The notes beneath the pieces were generated by a model that was not told where the DNA came from, did not search any database, and was given only the letters and a program-made list of their open reading frames with translations. The position numbers and the translations under genes were made by a program. From NCBI RefSeq assembly GCF_015707995.1, contig NZ_JAAGRY010000007.1, positions 1 through 64,000 on the forward strand: a stretch of DNA of 64,000 nt. The letters run 5' to 3'. Positions 26,981 to 36,122 of the stretch are shown in pieces. Source of the stretch: Microbacterium paulum (lineage in GTDB: Bacteria > Actinomycetota > Actinomycetes > Actinomycetales > Microbacteriaceae). Numbering within the stretch: position 1 is the first letter of the stretch; the number at the start of each line of letters is the position of its first letter.

Positions 26981-27547
26981 TCACGCGTCGATGACGAGGG
27001 ATTCCTCGATGGGGCGGCGGGTGCGCGGCGCCTGCTCGCGCTCGCGGAGCGCTTCGGGGGCCGCATCGATGTCGCCGAGCGCGCCGACGGCCATGACGGT
27101 CACGGCGGCGAGGTCGTCGCCGAAGCCGAACGCCTGAGCGATCCGGTCGCGGTCGAACCCGCCCATCTGGTGGGTGTACAGGCCCGACGCGTGCGCCTGC
27201 ACCGTGAAGTGCGCGGCGGCCTGGCCGGTGTCGTAGGCGGCCCACGGCAGCGGCTTGCCGTCGAGCGAAGCCGAGGCGGCGAACACGATCAGCGCCGCGG
27301 CATCCGCCGCCCACGCCTGGTTGAAGCCCATCAGCGCGTCGACGATCTGCGCGTGCTCGGCCGTGCCGCGGCGGGCCACGACGAAACGCCACGGCTGCGT
27401 GTTGTTCGCCGACGGCGCCCAGCGGGCGGCCTCGAGCGCGCTCGCGAGCGCCGCCTCGTCGATCGGGGTCTCGGCGTCGAAGATGCGGGTGCTCCAGCGC
27501 TCGGCGAGCACATCGAGAATGGGGGCGGCGGTGACGGCGGGGCTCAT
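26981..27547 (-). CDS. Nitroreductase-family FMN oxidoreductase
   Basis: A 188-aa flavoprotein of the nitroreductase family, reducing nitro compounds, quinones or related electrophiles with NAD(P)H. The N-terminal ERWSTRIFD and ARWAPSANNTQPWRFV motifs bind FMN phosphate, and GLYTHQMGGFDRDRI is typical of the small single-domain subgroup. ATG 27547 has AAGGAG 6 nt upstream. The physiological substrate is unknown. Confidence 0.9.
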   Translation of the reverse strand: MSPAVTAAPILDVLAERWSTRIFDAETPIDEAALASALEAARWAPSANNTQPWRFVVARRGTAEHAQIVDALMGFNQAWAADAAALIVFAASASLDGKPLPWAAYDTGQAAAHFTVQAHASGLYTHQMGGFDRDRIAQAFGFGDDLAAVTVMAVGALGDIDAAPEALREREQAPRTRRPIEESLVIDA

Positions 27548-27722
27548 GGCGACTCCTTGGGGGGTGGTCCGTTGGGGTGTGGGACGCCGTCGGCCCGGAG
27601 CATTCAACCGTATACAACGCCGGTATGTTCCCGCTGAAAGGCTTTCGTTTTGCAGAAGGTCGGCGGGAGTTCCCACGCCCGGGCCGGTCGGCGTGCGGGA
27701 TGCCGGGGCTAGCGTGGCATCC

Positions 27723-28193
27723 ATGACCACCATCGCGACGGCTGACCTCTACGACGAGCGCGGCGACGAGCTCGACTCGCTCTCGCTGCAGCTGCACGAC
27801 ATCGGCGGGCACGTCGCGTTCGACGGGCCCGTCCGCACGATCCGCTGCCACCGCGACAACGCCCTCGTCAAGGCGACGCTCGCGACGCCGGGCGACGGCG
27901 CCGTGCTCGTCGTCGACGGCGGCGGGTCGCTCGAGTCGGCGCTCGTGGGCGACCTGATCGCGGCGTCGGCCCTCGAGCACGGCTGGGCCGGCATCATCGT
28001 GTTCGGCGCGATCCGCGACCGCGAGGCGATCGGCGCGCTGCCCCTCGGCGTCAAGGCGCTCGGCTCGAACCCGCGCAAGAGCGCGAAAGACGGCGTCGGC
28101 GAGGTCGATGTGCCCGTCGAGATCGCGGGCGTCGCCTTCCGCCCCGGCGCACACGTGTGGGCCGACGCCGACGGCATCCTCGTCGAACGCTGA
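27723..28193 (+). CDS. rraA: RraA-family protein (RNase E inhibitor-like/HMG aldolase-like)
   Basis: A 156-aa RraA-fold protein. Motifs: TADLYDERGDEL at the start, then a central VVDGGGSLESALVGDLIAA and GWAGIIVFGAIRDREAI (the G-x-RD signature). E. coli RraA inhibits RNase E, but many actinobacterial homologues act as 4-hydroxy-4-methyl-2-oxoglutarate aldolase, and both remain open. TAGCGT (27710-27715) lies 7 nt before ATG, a leaderless start. Confidence 0.88.
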   Translation: MTTIATADLYDERGDELDSLSLQLHDIGGHVAFDGPVRTIRCHRDNALVKATLATPGDGAVLVVDGGGSLESALVGDLIAASALEHGWAGIIVFGAIRDREAIGALPLGVKALGSNPRKSAKDGVGEVDVPVEIAGVAFRPGAHVWADADGILVER

Positions 28194-28238
28194 CCACGCC
28201 TGAGCACTGACCCGCCAGAGCACTGACCACGCCTGAGC
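28191..28238 (+). repeat. 15-bp direct repeat spanning the rraA stop codon
   Basis: TGACCACGCCTGAGC occurs at 28191-28205, where its first three bases are the rraA stop, and again at 28224-28238. A shorter GCACTGAC pair lies between them. Confidence 0.7.
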
Positions 28239-28241
28239 GGT

Positions 28242-28313
28242 GACGACAGCAGGGTGGATCGCGCGCTGGGGCCCTTGCGCGGACACGCACGACGGGTTCA
28301 GCCTGCTGTTGTC
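28242..28313. repeat. Inverted repeat upstream of the VOC gene
   Basis: GACGACAGCAGG (28242-28253) and CCTGCTGTTGTC (28302-28313) form 12-bp arms with one mismatch around a 48-nt loop. It may act as a terminator for rraA or as a distant regulatory structure. Confidence 0.45.
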
Positions 28314-28364
28314 ATCGTTTCTGTTGACACCGTTCCGAGGTCGACCTCACGACAGGAGTGCTCC

Positions 28365-28751
28365 ATGGTCACGATCGACTCCGCCTTCTCGGGTTTTTCC
28401 GTCGACGACATCCCCGCCGCGCAGCGCTTCTACGGCGACACTCTGGGTCTCACGGTCGAGGTGAACGAGATGGGCATCCTCGACATCGCCCTGCCGGGCG
28501 GCGGGCACGTCATCGCCTATCCGAAGAGCGATCATGCCCCGGCATCGTTCACCGTCCTCAATCTCGGCGTCGCCGACATCGACACCGCCGTCGACGAGCT
28601 GAACGCGGCGGATGTGGTCACCAAGATCTACGACGACCCCGATTTCGGCACCGACGCGCGCGGCATCTCGCGCGGGCGCGGGCCCGACATCGCGTGGTTC
28701 CGCGACCCCGCGGGCAACGTGCTGTCGGTCATCGCCGACGCGCGCGGCTGA
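28365..28751 (+). CDS. VOC-family (glyoxalase-like) protein
   Basis: A 128-aa protein with the paired beta-alpha-beta-beta-beta fold of the VOC superfamily: DDIPAAQRFYGDTLGLTVEV in the first module and GRGPDIAWFRDPAGNVLSVI in the second. Typical metal ligand positions are only partly filled, so it may be a binding or resistance protein rather than a metalloenzyme. ATG 28365 follows ACAGGAG. The substrate is not predictable. Confidence 0.85.
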   Translation: MVTIDSAFSGFSVDDIPAAQRFYGDTLGLTVEVNEMGILDIALPGGGHVIAYPKSDHAPASFTVLNLGVADIDTAVDELNAADVVTKIYDDPDFGTDARGISRGRGPDIAWFRDPAGNVLSVIADARG

Positions 28752-28786
28752 AACCCACCGACGTGCGCGGCTGAAACCCGCCGACG
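28742..28786 (+). repeat. 23-bp-period tandem repeat across the VOC stop codon
   Basis: Two copies of GCGCGGCTGAAACCC followed by A/GCCGACG lie at 28742-28763 and 28765-28786. The first copy contains the VOC gene stop (TGA at 28749-28751), so the gene end appears to have been duplicated. Confidence 0.75.
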
Positions 28787-28935
28787 CGAGCATCCTTCGC
28801 GGGTGGCACCCCACGTGACACCCGCGGGTGGCGCCTGGGCGTCCCTCCCGCGCGACGAGCCGTGCCCAGGTGCCCCTCGTGGCGCGCCGGTTCGGCCAGA
28901 CTGAGCACACGCAGCCACTTCGCGAAGGGGGACCG

Positions 28936-30237
28936 ATGCCGCTGATCTTCTTGTGCGGGTTCGTGGCGATCGCGCTGTGGTCGCTCGTCGAGCACCGGTT
29001 CGCGCGCTGGGGGGTCGCGGGCCCCGCGGCCCTCGCCCTCGCCGGTGCCGTGCTCGTGTTCATCGACGTGAACGGCTTCGCCGACGCGATCGCGGGCGAC
29101 GCGGCCGAGCACGTCGTCGAGCTGATCCTCGCGGTGCTGCTCTTCGTGGATGCCTGTGAGGTGCGCGGCGGCATCTTCGGCGGCGAGGGCCGTGTCATCG
29201 CCCGACTCGTGCTCATCGCGTTGCCGCTGTCGCTGCTCGCGGTCGTGCTCAGCGGGGTGTGGATCGTGCCGGAGCTGAACGTATTCGTGCTGCTCGTGAT
29301 CGCGTGCGTCGTCATGCCGACCGACTTCTCGCCGGCGGCCGAGCTGCTGCGTTCGCCGTGGATTCCGCCCCGAATCCGCCAGATCCTCAACGTCGAGAGC
29401 GGCTACAACGACGGGCTCGTCTCACCCGTGTTCGCGATGGCGCTCGCCGCGGCCGTGGCCCTGCCGGCACTCCTCGCCGCGGCCGACGGCGGCACGATCA
29501 GCACCGACGCGCTCAGCCCCGACGCGCAGGCGCAGCTCGAAGAGAACCTCACCGAGTTCGCCGTCGCCTTCTTCGGCGCCGTGCCGGCGACCGTCATCGC
29601 CGCGCTCATCGGCGTCGTGTTCGGCGGATTGTTCGGGCTGCTCGCCCGACTCGCGCTGACCCGCGGGTGGGCGGCGCCCTCTGGCATCCGCTACGTCATG
29701 CTGCTCGTGCCGCTGCTCGCCTTCGGCACCGCGACCGTGTCGACGATCGCGGCGAACGGCTTCGTCGCGGCGTTCGTCGCGGGGCTGATCTATCGCCTCA
29801 TGCGCACGCGCGGCACCGCCGAGCACACCATCCCGCACGCCGAGGTGCTGCTCGTCGAAGAGGCGGGAACCCTCGCGGCGAACCTCGTCTGGTTCGTGCT
29901 CGGGGCGATGACGGTCGTGGTCGTGCTCGACGGGTTCGACGTGCGCCTGCTCGTGGTGGCGGCGCTCGCGCTGACGCTCTTCCGCGTCGTGCCCGTCTAC
30001 GTGTCGATGCTCGGTTCGTCGGTGCCGTGGCGCGAGCGCACGATGATCGGGTTCATCGGCCCGCGCGGCACCGCGACGATCGTGTTCGGACTGCTCGCGT
30101 TCAACAGGCTGCCCGAGCCCGAGGCCTACGACGTGCTCGCCGTGACGGTGTTCACGGTCGTCGGCAGCATCGTGCTGCACGGGCTCATCGCGCCGCAGCT
30201 CGCCACCCGCGGTCGGCGTCTCGGCCTCGAGGCGTGA
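28936..30237 (+). CDS. Cation:proton antiporter, CPA1/NhaP type
   Basis: A 433-aa membrane protein with about 12 segments. CPA1 features are the conserved VVMPTDFSPAAELLRSP and RIRQILNVESGYNDGLVSP (the ESG-ND motif used in ion exchange), and FIGPRGTATIVFGLLAFNRL near the end. It probably exchanges Na+ or K+ for H+ and supports pH and salt homeostasis. ATG 28936 follows GAAGGGGGAC. It has no long cytoplasmic regulatory tail. Confidence 0.9.
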   Translation: MPLIFLCGFVAIALWSLVEHRFARWGVAGPAALALAGAVLVFIDVNGFADAIAGDAAEHVVELILAVLLFVDACEVRGGIFGGEGRVIARLVLIALPLSLLAVVLSGVWIVPELNVFVLLVIACVVMPTDFSPAAELLRSPWIPPRIRQILNVESGYNDGLVSPVFAMALAAAVALPALLAAADGGTISTDALSPDAQAQLEENLTEFAVAFFGAVPATVIAALIGVVFGGLFGLLARLALTRGWAAPSGIRYVMLLVPLLAFGTATVSTIAANGFVAAFVAGLIYRLMRTRGTAEHTIPHAEVLLVEEAGTLAANLVWFVLGAMTVVVVLDGFDVRLLVVAALALTLFRVVPVYVSMLGSSVPWRERTMIGFIGPRGTATIVFGLLAFNRLPEPEAYDVLAVTVFTVVGSIVLHGLIAPQLATRGRRLGLEA

Positions 30238-30238
30238 C

Positions 30239-30314
30239 GAAAACCTGCGAGGTGGGGCGCGAGTCGTCTCGCTGACGGTCGCGAGCCCTCTCCCGCCCCA
30301 CTCAGCAGGTTTTC
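30239..30314. terminator. Bidirectional terminator hairpin
   Basis: GAAAACCTGC (30239-30248) pairs with GCAGGTTTTC (30305-30314), and inside a 4-nt mismatch TGGGGCG pairs with CGCCCCA. The A-run and T-run ends give a U-tract on either strand. It separates convergent genes ending at 30237 and 30330. Confidence 0.75.
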
Positions 30315-30329
30315 ATCACCGGCGGCGCG

Positions 30330-31445
30330 TCAGCCCGCGAGTGCCTCACCGAGCTTGACGCGCCCGCCCATGCGCAGGATCGAGTTCTCGTAGATCTTCG
30401 CGCCGACCCAGATCGCCAGAACACACGTGACGAGCAGGATGCCGAGCGACAGGATCGGCTCCCACCACTGCGCCTGCCCGAGGAAGAGTCGCACGGGCAT
30501 GCCGACGGGGGCCGAGAACGGCACGTACGACATGACCGTGAGCACCGTCGGGTTGTTCCAGAAGAAGATCACCAAGAAGTAGGGCCCGAGGATCAGCAGC
30601 ATGAGCGGGGTGGTCGTCGCGCCGATGTCTTCTTGCCGCGAGACCATCGCCGCCGCGGCGGCGAACAGCGCCGCGAGCAGCACGAACCCGAAGAGGAAGA
30701 ACACCGCGAACCACGCGATCGGTCCGCCGACGCCCTGCAGGAATTCCGTCTGGCCCGTGACGGTCAGGCCCACGACCGCGATCGCGGCGAGGATCACCAC
30801 CTGTCCCATCGCGAGGATCGTGTTGCCGACCACCTTGCCGGCCAGCAGCGCCCGCGCGGGGATCGCCGAGATGAGCAGTTCGACGACGCGCGTCTGCTTT
30901 TCTTCGACGACGCTCTGGGCGATCGTCGAACCGAAGGTCTGCGCTGCGAACAGGAACACGATGCCGAAGCCGATCGCGGCGATGTAGCCGATCCAGTTGG
31001 TCGAGCTCGCGGGGTCGAGCACCACGACCGACGGCGATTGCGACAGCGACATGAGCAGGCCCTGCGGTGCGTCGGATTCGACGACGAGCGCGTAGCCGAG
31101 CGGCGACGCGTCGTCGGCGATCACGGCGGCATCGACCGACCCGTCTTTCACGAGCGCTTCGGCTGCCGTGCGGTCGGCGACCTCGGTGACCTCGAGGCCG
31201 GGCACGCCGTCGACGTACCGCGCCGACTCGCTCGTCACGGCGACGGGCGTCGTCGAGGCGCTCTGCGCGCTGAAGCCCGCCCAGATGACCCCGGCGAGGG
31301 CGATGACGAACAGGATGCCGAACGAGATCAGGAACGCCTTGCTGCGCAGCTTCGACCCGATCTCGCGTTCGGCGACGAGCCAGACGCTCTGCGCGAAGGT
31401 CGGTGCGGTGGTGGCGGCGGCGGTGGCGGTGGTGTGCGCGGTCAC
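30330..31445 (-). CDS. ABC-2-type transporter permease (NatB-like)
   Basis: A 371-aa permease with one N-terminal membrane segment, a large extracytoplasmic domain (about residues 50-165) and five or six C-terminal segments. The sequence VVEEKQTRVVELLISAIPAR matches the NatB-type signature (VEEK..RVVE). It starts at GTG 31445, overlapping the stop of its ATPase gene by GTGA. With the ATPase it should form an exporter; NatAB homologues export Na+, but many relatives export peptides or antibiotics. Confidence 0.9.
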   Translation of the reverse strand: MTAHTTATAAATTAPTFAQSVWLVAEREIGSKLRSKAFLISFGILFVIALAGVIWAGFSAQSASTTPVAVTSESARYVDGVPGLEVTEVADRTAAEALVKDGSVDAAVIADDASPLGYALVVESDAPQGLLMSLSQSPSVVVLDPASSTNWIGYIAAIGFGIVFLFAAQTFGSTIAQSVVEEKQTRVVELLISAIPARALLAGKVVGNTILAMGQVVILAAIAVVGLTVTGQTEFLQGVGGPIAWFAVFFLFGFVLLAALFAAAAAMVSRQEDIGATTTPLMLLILGPYFLVIFFWNNPTVLTVMSYVPFSAPVGMPVRLFLGQAQWWEPILSLGILLVTCVLAIWVGAKIYENSILRMGGRVKLGEALAG

Positions 31446-32326
31446 TGGATGACCTCCTTGAAGATCTGGGCGAGGGACGGATGCCGGGGCGCGAAACTCG
31501 TGACCGCTCCCTCGGCGATGGCGCGGCGGAGCACCCGCTGCGCCGTCTCGTCGGTGTCGGCGTCGAATAGGGCGTACCCGCCGTCGAACGAGACGACCTC
31601 GACTCCGGGCTCGCTCCGCAACCACCCGGCGTCGCCCGCCGAGATCAGCTCGAATCGGCGCTGCGCGTGCTCGGCGCGCAGTTCGTCGCGCGACCCGGTC
31701 GCCCGGATCGTGCCGCCCGCGATGATGACGAGCTCGTCGCACAGCCGCTCGACGACGTCGAGCTGGTGCGACGAGAACAGCACGCCGACGCCGGCCGCGG
31801 CGCGCGACTGCAGCACGCCGGCGACGACGTCGACCGCGATCGGGTCGAGGCCCGAGAACGGCTCGTCGAGAATCAGCACTTCGGGATCGTGCACGAGGGC
31901 GGCGGCGATCTGGGCGCGCTGCTGGTTGCCGAGCGACAGGGTTTCGATGTTGTCGTTCAGCCGCTCGCCGAGGCCGAGTTCGACCAGCAGCGCCTCGGCG
32001 CGCTCGGTCGCGTCGGCCTTGCCGAAGCCGTGCAGCCGCGCGAGGTAGACGATGTGGTCGAGTACGCGCATCTTCGGGTACAGCCCGCGCTCTTCGGGCA
32101 TGTAGCCGAAGCGGCGCCGGTCGGCCGCCGTGACGGGCGCGCCGTCGAGGGTGACGGTGCCCGCGTCGCGGGCGAGCACCCCCAAGATGATCCGCATCGT
32201 GGTGGTCTTGCCGGTGCCGTTGCCGCCGACGAACCCGGTCAGCCGGCCCGGCGCGACCTGAAAGCTGACGTCGTCGAGCACGCGCGTGGTGCCGTAGCTT
32301 TTCGTGATGCCGCTCAGTTCGAGCAT
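31442..32326 (-). CDS. ABC transporter ATP-binding protein (NatA-like)
   Basis: A 294-aa ATPase. Walker A GGNGTGKTTTMRI, the signature LSLGNQQRAQIAAALVHDPE and Walker B VLILDEPFSGLDPI are intact, and a C-terminal accessory region of about 80 aa follows. ATG 32326 has GAGGAGGAG just upstream; a possible -10 box TAGCGT is at 32381-32386. It is coupled to the downstream permease. The NarL-type sensor/regulator pair upstream on the same strand is the probable control system. Confidence 0.93.
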   Translation of the reverse strand: MLELSGITKSYGTTRVLDDVSFQVAPGRLTGFVGGNGTGKTTTMRIILGVLARDAGTVTLDGAPVTAADRRRFGYMPEERGLYPKMRVLDHIVYLARLHGFGKADATERAEALLVELGLGERLNDNIETLSLGNQQRAQIAAALVHDPEVLILDEPFSGLDPIAVDVVAGVLQSRAAAGVGVLFSSHQLDVVERLCDELVIIAGGTIRATGSRDELRAEHAQRRFELISAGDAGWLRSEPGVEVVSFDGGYALFDADTDETAQRVLRRAIAEGAVTSFAPRHPSLAQIFKEVIQ

Positions 32327-32515
32327 GCGCTCCTCCTCTTCGGCGGCCACGGCGGTCGTCGCCGCAGCCCCTCCCCCTCGACGCTAGGCGAGCAGGCGGT
32401 TCGCTGCCTCCGCCGCACGACGGACTCCTGGAGCCCCGCCGCACCCGTTCGCGCCGCCGGCTCCGCCGCGCGGGGGAGGGAGCGCGGGGGAGGGAGTGCC
32501 GCGGATGCCCCGCGC

Positions 32516-33190
32516 TCAGGCGAGCCCGTGCCGGTGCGCGTACACGACCGCCGCGACGCGGTCGCGCACCCCGAGCTTCTGCAGCAGGTTCGACACGTGC
32601 GTCTTCACGGTGGCCTCGCCGATGTAGAGCGCCGCGGCGATCTCGGCGTTGCTGCGCGCGTCGGCGAGCAGGCGCAGCACCTCGCTCTCGCGCTCGGTGA
32701 GGTCGACGCGGATGCCCGGTGCCGAGAACGCGCGGGGCGGCGAGGCATCCATCGGCTGCGTGCGCGCGAAGCGCTCGATGACGCGACGGGTGACGGCGGG
32801 CGCGAGCAGCGCGTCGCCCGCGGCGGCGACCCGCACCGCCTCGACGAGCTGCTCGGGCCCGGCGTTCTTCAGCAGGAATCCGCTCGCACCGGCGTCGAGC
32901 GCCTGGAACAGGTAGTCGTCGCGGTCGAACGTCGTCACGATCACGACGGCCGAGCGCGACGACGGGTCGGCGATGATGCGCCGCGTGGCTTCGAGGCCGT
33001 CGAGGTCGGGCATCTGCACGTCCATGCAGATGACGTCGGGGCGCAGAGTGGATGCCTCGGCCACCGCCTCGAGCCCGGTCGCCGCTTCTCCCACGATCGT
33101 GATGTCGGGTTCGGCGTCGAGGATCATGCGAAAGCCGGCGCGCATGACGGCGTGATCGTCGACGAGGAGCACGCGGATCGGCGCGCTCAT
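32516..33190 (-). CDS. NarL/LuxR-family response regulator
   Basis: A 224-aa regulator. The receiver domain has IRVLLVDDHAVMRAGF, the phosphoacceptor Asp in VICMDVQMPDLDGLEA, and the Thr/Lys switch residues (VTTFDRDD, LLKNAGPEQL). The C-terminal LuxR helix-turn-helix reads LTERESEVLRLLADARSNAE, then IGEATVKTHVSNLLQKLG. Its ATG overlaps the kinase stop (ATGA), so the pair is translationally coupled. The probable target is the ABC exporter downstream. Confidence 0.94.
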   Translation of the reverse strand: MSAPIRVLLVDDHAVMRAGFRMILDAEPDITIVGEAATGLEAVAEASTLRPDVICMDVQMPDLDGLEATRRIIADPSSRSAVVIVTTFDRDDYLFQALDAGASGFLLKNAGPEQLVEAVRVAAAGDALLAPAVTRRVIERFARTQPMDASPPRAFSAPGIRVDLTERESEVLRLLADARSNAEIAAALYIGEATVKTHVSNLLQKLGVRDRVAAVVYAHRHGLA

Positions 33191-34524
33191 GCGCGGGCCT
33201 CGGCATCCGTCGACGGTTCTGCCGAGGGCGTGGCGGCGACCGGGACGCCGGGGCCGACCGGGACGCCGGGGGAGGCCGGGCTTCCGGGGGAGGAGAGCGG
33301 CACGCGCACGCGCACGAGAAAGCCGCCGCGGGGGCGCGGCCCGGCTTCGAGCGTGCCACCCGACGCCGAGGCGCGCTCGCGCATGCCGACGAGACCGAGC
33401 CCCGGCCGGCCGACGAGGTGGGCGCGACCGTCGTTCGAGACTTCGAGCTCGATCGCGTCGGCGCTGTAGCGCAGCCGCACGTCGGCGGTGGCGGTGGGGC
33501 CGCCGTGGCGGCGTGCGTTGGTGAGCGCTTCTTGCGCCACGCGGTACAGGTTCACCTGCACGAGCTCGGGCGCCTCGAGGGGCTCGCCGACCACCGCGAA
33601 CGTGGTCGGCAGTCCGTTCTCGCGCGCGTGCGCGATCAGGTCGGGGAGTGCCGACAGGTGCACCGTCGAATCGGTCGGTGTGTCGGCGTCGGGGGTGCGC
33701 AGCGTCTCGAGCAGCTGACGCAGTTCGACGAGCGCGTCACGCGCCGACTGCTCGACGGCCTGCAGGGCGCCGCGCACCGCCGCGGGATCACGATCGAGCA
33801 CGGCGCGGGCGGCGCCGGCCTGAACCCCCATCGCCGACACGTGGTGGGCGACCACGTCGTGCAGCTCGCGGGCGATCCGCACGCGGTCGAGGGCCACGGC
33901 CTGCGCGGCGGTGAGCTCGCGCTCGCGATCGAGCTCGCGGGTGCGCTCCTCGAGCGCCGCGCGCGAACGGGCCTGCGCCCACGCGCGCTCGCCGAACAGG
34001 TACGCGCCGCCGAAGAAGGCGACGTTCACGAGGAACTGCAGCAGCATGTACGCGGCGAACGGCGAGAACAGCCCCGCGCGAGACAACCCGCCGTCGCCGT
34101 CGGCGGTCGCGGCCTGAAAAGTCGTCACGAGCAGCCACACGAACATGCCGGCGATCACCATCCACCGCACCACGGTCGCGCGGCGGCGGTCGGCGACCCA
34201 CGCGCCGACGGTGTACATCGCGATGAACACGGCGACGTTGCCGACGTAGACCTCGGGAATGCGCAACGACGCGCCGACATAGAACATGGCCGCCACCCAC
34301 AGCAGCACCACCTCGGGGTACCGGCGGCGCAGCGCGAGCGGCAGGGTGAGGGCGGCGGAGTAGACGAGCGCCCAGCCGAACGCGGGCGTCTCGTCGCCGT
34401 AGACCCCGGCCACCTGGCCCAGCCACGCGCTGATGATCGCCCCGATCAGCAGCGCCAGCGCGAGCCAGAGATCGGCGCGCCGCTCGGCCGGGCTCACGCG
34501 CCGCGAGGGCAGTCGTACGCTCAT
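33187..34524 (-). CDS. DesK/NarX-type sensor histidine kinase
   Basis: A 445-aa kinase. Five or six N-terminal membrane segments make up the sensor. A HisKA_3 domain follows with the phosphorylated His in RIARELHDVVAHHVSAMG, and a HATPase domain has VAQEALTNARRHGG and GLGLVGMRERASASGG. The C-terminus ends in a Gly/Pro-rich, collagen-like tail (SPGSPASPGVPVGPGVPVA) unusual for such kinases. TAGCGT (34532-34537) lies 7 nt before ATG 34524, fixing a leaderless start. The signal is unknown; a cell-envelope stress is common for this membrane-integrated subtype. Confidence 0.92.
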   Translation of the reverse strand: MSVRLPSRRVSPAERRADLWLALALLIGAIISAWLGQVAGVYGDETPAFGWALVYSAALTLPLALRRRYPEVVLLWVAAMFYVGASLRIPEVYVGNVAVFIAMYTVGAWVADRRRATVVRWMVIAGMFVWLLVTTFQAATADGDGGLSRAGLFSPFAAYMLLQFLVNVAFFGGAYLFGERAWAQARSRAALEERTRELDRERELTAAQAVALDRVRIARELHDVVAHHVSAMGVQAGAARAVLDRDPAAVRGALQAVEQSARDALVELRQLLETLRTPDADTPTDSTVHLSALPDLIAHARENGLPTTFAVVGEPLEAPELVQVNLYRVAQEALTNARRHGGPTATADVRLRYSADAIELEVSNDGRAHLVGRPGLGLVGMRERASASGGTLEAGPRPRGGFLVRVRVPLSSPGSPASPGVPVGPGVPVAATPSAEPSTDAEARA

Positions 34525-34656
34525 GGCATCCACGCTAGAGGGGGCTGTGGTCGTCCGCCTCCCCCGCGCGAGGGAGCGGGCGTCCTCAGCAAACGCACAG
34601 GTGATCGACACATGCCGTCCACCATTCGCACATCTGCAGTCTCTACACTCAGGCGA

Positions 34657-36051
34657 GTGACGAGCGCCCCCCAGGCCCGCCGCGCCTCAGACGTGAGCGG
34701 CACAACCTCCCTCGCGTGGATTCCCTCGGCGTGGAGTCGGGGTGCGACGCGAATGCTGGCCCTGCGGGCTCCGATGGTGCGCTTCGCGATGACCACGCGC
34801 GGCCTGATGACCGGCTTCGCCGTCGTTCACGGCCTCTACCTGCTCGTGCTGCTGCCGACGATCCTCGCCGGGCAGACCCAGGGCGACCTGCCGCTCTACC
34901 GCCTCTGGGCCGAGCAGGCCAAGCTCGGCTACTGGCCCGTCATCGACATGCCGTGGGTGTACCCCGCCGGTGCGCTGGCGCCCATCATGGCCGCGATCGC
35001 CGCCGGTCCCTACAACTACCAGCTCGGCTGGTTCGTGCTGATGATCGGGGCGAACCTGTTCGCGATCCTCGCGCTCACCGGTGGGCTGCGTCGCCGTTCC
35101 GGCTACCCCGCCGCCTGGTACTGGCTCGCCGTGCAGGTGCTGCTCGCGCCCGTCTCCATGCTGCGCCTCGAGGGCTTCGCCGCGCCGCTCGCGATCGGCG
35201 GCCTGGTGCTCCTCATGCGCCGCCCCGCGATCGCCGGTGCGCTCATCGCCGCCGCCACGTGGATCAAGGTGTGGCCCGCCGCGATCGCCGCTGCGGCGGT
35301 GACCGTGGCATCCAACCGTCTGCGCATCATCATCGGCGGCGTCGGTATCAGCGTCGTCATCGCGATGACCGTCGTGGTCTTCGGCGGCGCCTCGAACCTG
35401 TTCAGCTTCGCGACGATCCAGGGCGACCGTTCACTGCAGCTCGAAGCGCCCGTCGCGACGCCGTGGGTGTGGGCGACGGTGCTCGGCATTCCCGGCTCTG
35501 AGATTCACCAGAACTACGTGCTCGCGACCCGTGAGGTCGCCGGCCCGGGTGCGCACCTCGCCGGCGACGTCGTCGGTCTGCTCATGCCGATCGCGTTCGT
35601 GATCATCGTGCTGCTGCTGTGGCGCGCACGCCGCCTCGCGGTGCGCCAGGGTCGCCTCACGACCGGCCTTGAGCAGCGCCTCATCCTCGTGGCGAGCTTC
35701 GCGCTGACGGCCGCGCTGATCGTCTTCAACAAGGTCGGCTCGCCGCAGTACATGCTGTGGCTCGCGCCCATCGTCGCGGTCGGCCTCATCGTCGACCCGC
35801 AGGCCTGGCGCAAGGCCGCCGGCTGGCTCGCCGGGGTGTGCTTCGCGACGACGCTCGTCTTCCCCGTGCTCTACATGCCGCTGATCGACGGAGACCCGTT
35901 CTCTGCCGGCGTGCTGCTCGCGCGCAACGTGATGGTCGTGGGCCTGTTCGTCTGGAGCGTCGTCGTGCTGTGGCGCGCGGGCTCTGAGACGGTGCGCGAG
36001 CGGGATGCCGCGGTGCTGCCCGCGCCCGCCGTCGCGATCGCCGGGGCCTGA
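34657..36051 (+). CDS. GT87-like integral membrane glycosyltransferase
   Basis: A 464-aa protein with about 10-12 membrane segments. TQGDLPLYRLWAEQAKLGYW has the first-loop acidic residue and DMPWVYPAGALAP resembles the P-x-P region of DUF2029/GT87 and related polyprenyl-phosphate-dependent mannosyltransferases. It may add mannose or arabinose to envelope glycans on the outer membrane face. TACACT (34644-34649) is 7 nt before GTG 34657, giving the preferred leaderless start; ATG 34612 would add 15 residues. Donor and acceptor are unknown. Confidence 0.75.
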   Translation: MTSAPQARRASDVSGTTSLAWIPSAWSRGATRMLALRAPMVRFAMTTRGLMTGFAVVHGLYLLVLLPTILAGQTQGDLPLYRLWAEQAKLGYWPVIDMPWVYPAGALAPIMAAIAAGPYNYQLGWFVLMIGANLFAILALTGGLRRRSGYPAAWYWLAVQVLLAPVSMLRLEGFAAPLAIGGLVLLMRRPAIAGALIAAATWIKVWPAAIAAAAVTVASNRLRIIIGGVGISVVIAMTVVVFGGASNLFSFATIQGDRSLQLEAPVATPWVWATVLGIPGSEIHQNYVLATREVAGPGAHLAGDVVGLLMPIAFVIIVLLLWRARRLAVRQGRLTTGLEQRLILVASFALTAALIVFNKVGSPQYMLWLAPIVAVGLIVDPQAWRKAAGWLAGVCFATTLVFPVLYMPLIDGDPFSAGVLLARNVMVVGLFVWSVVVLWRAGSETVRERDAAVLPAPAVAIAGA

Positions 36052-36122
36052 CGCCTTAGCTAACCACCCCGCGGCCCGGCCACCCCATGGACCGGGGCGC
36101 CCGGACCCGGCACGATGGACGC

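Noticed and set aside
30330-33359. A 1009-codon frame joining the ABC permease to upstream sequence
   Set aside because: Only the part after GTG 31445 is permease; the rest is out-of-frame antisense or offset reading of the ATPase and response regulator genes.
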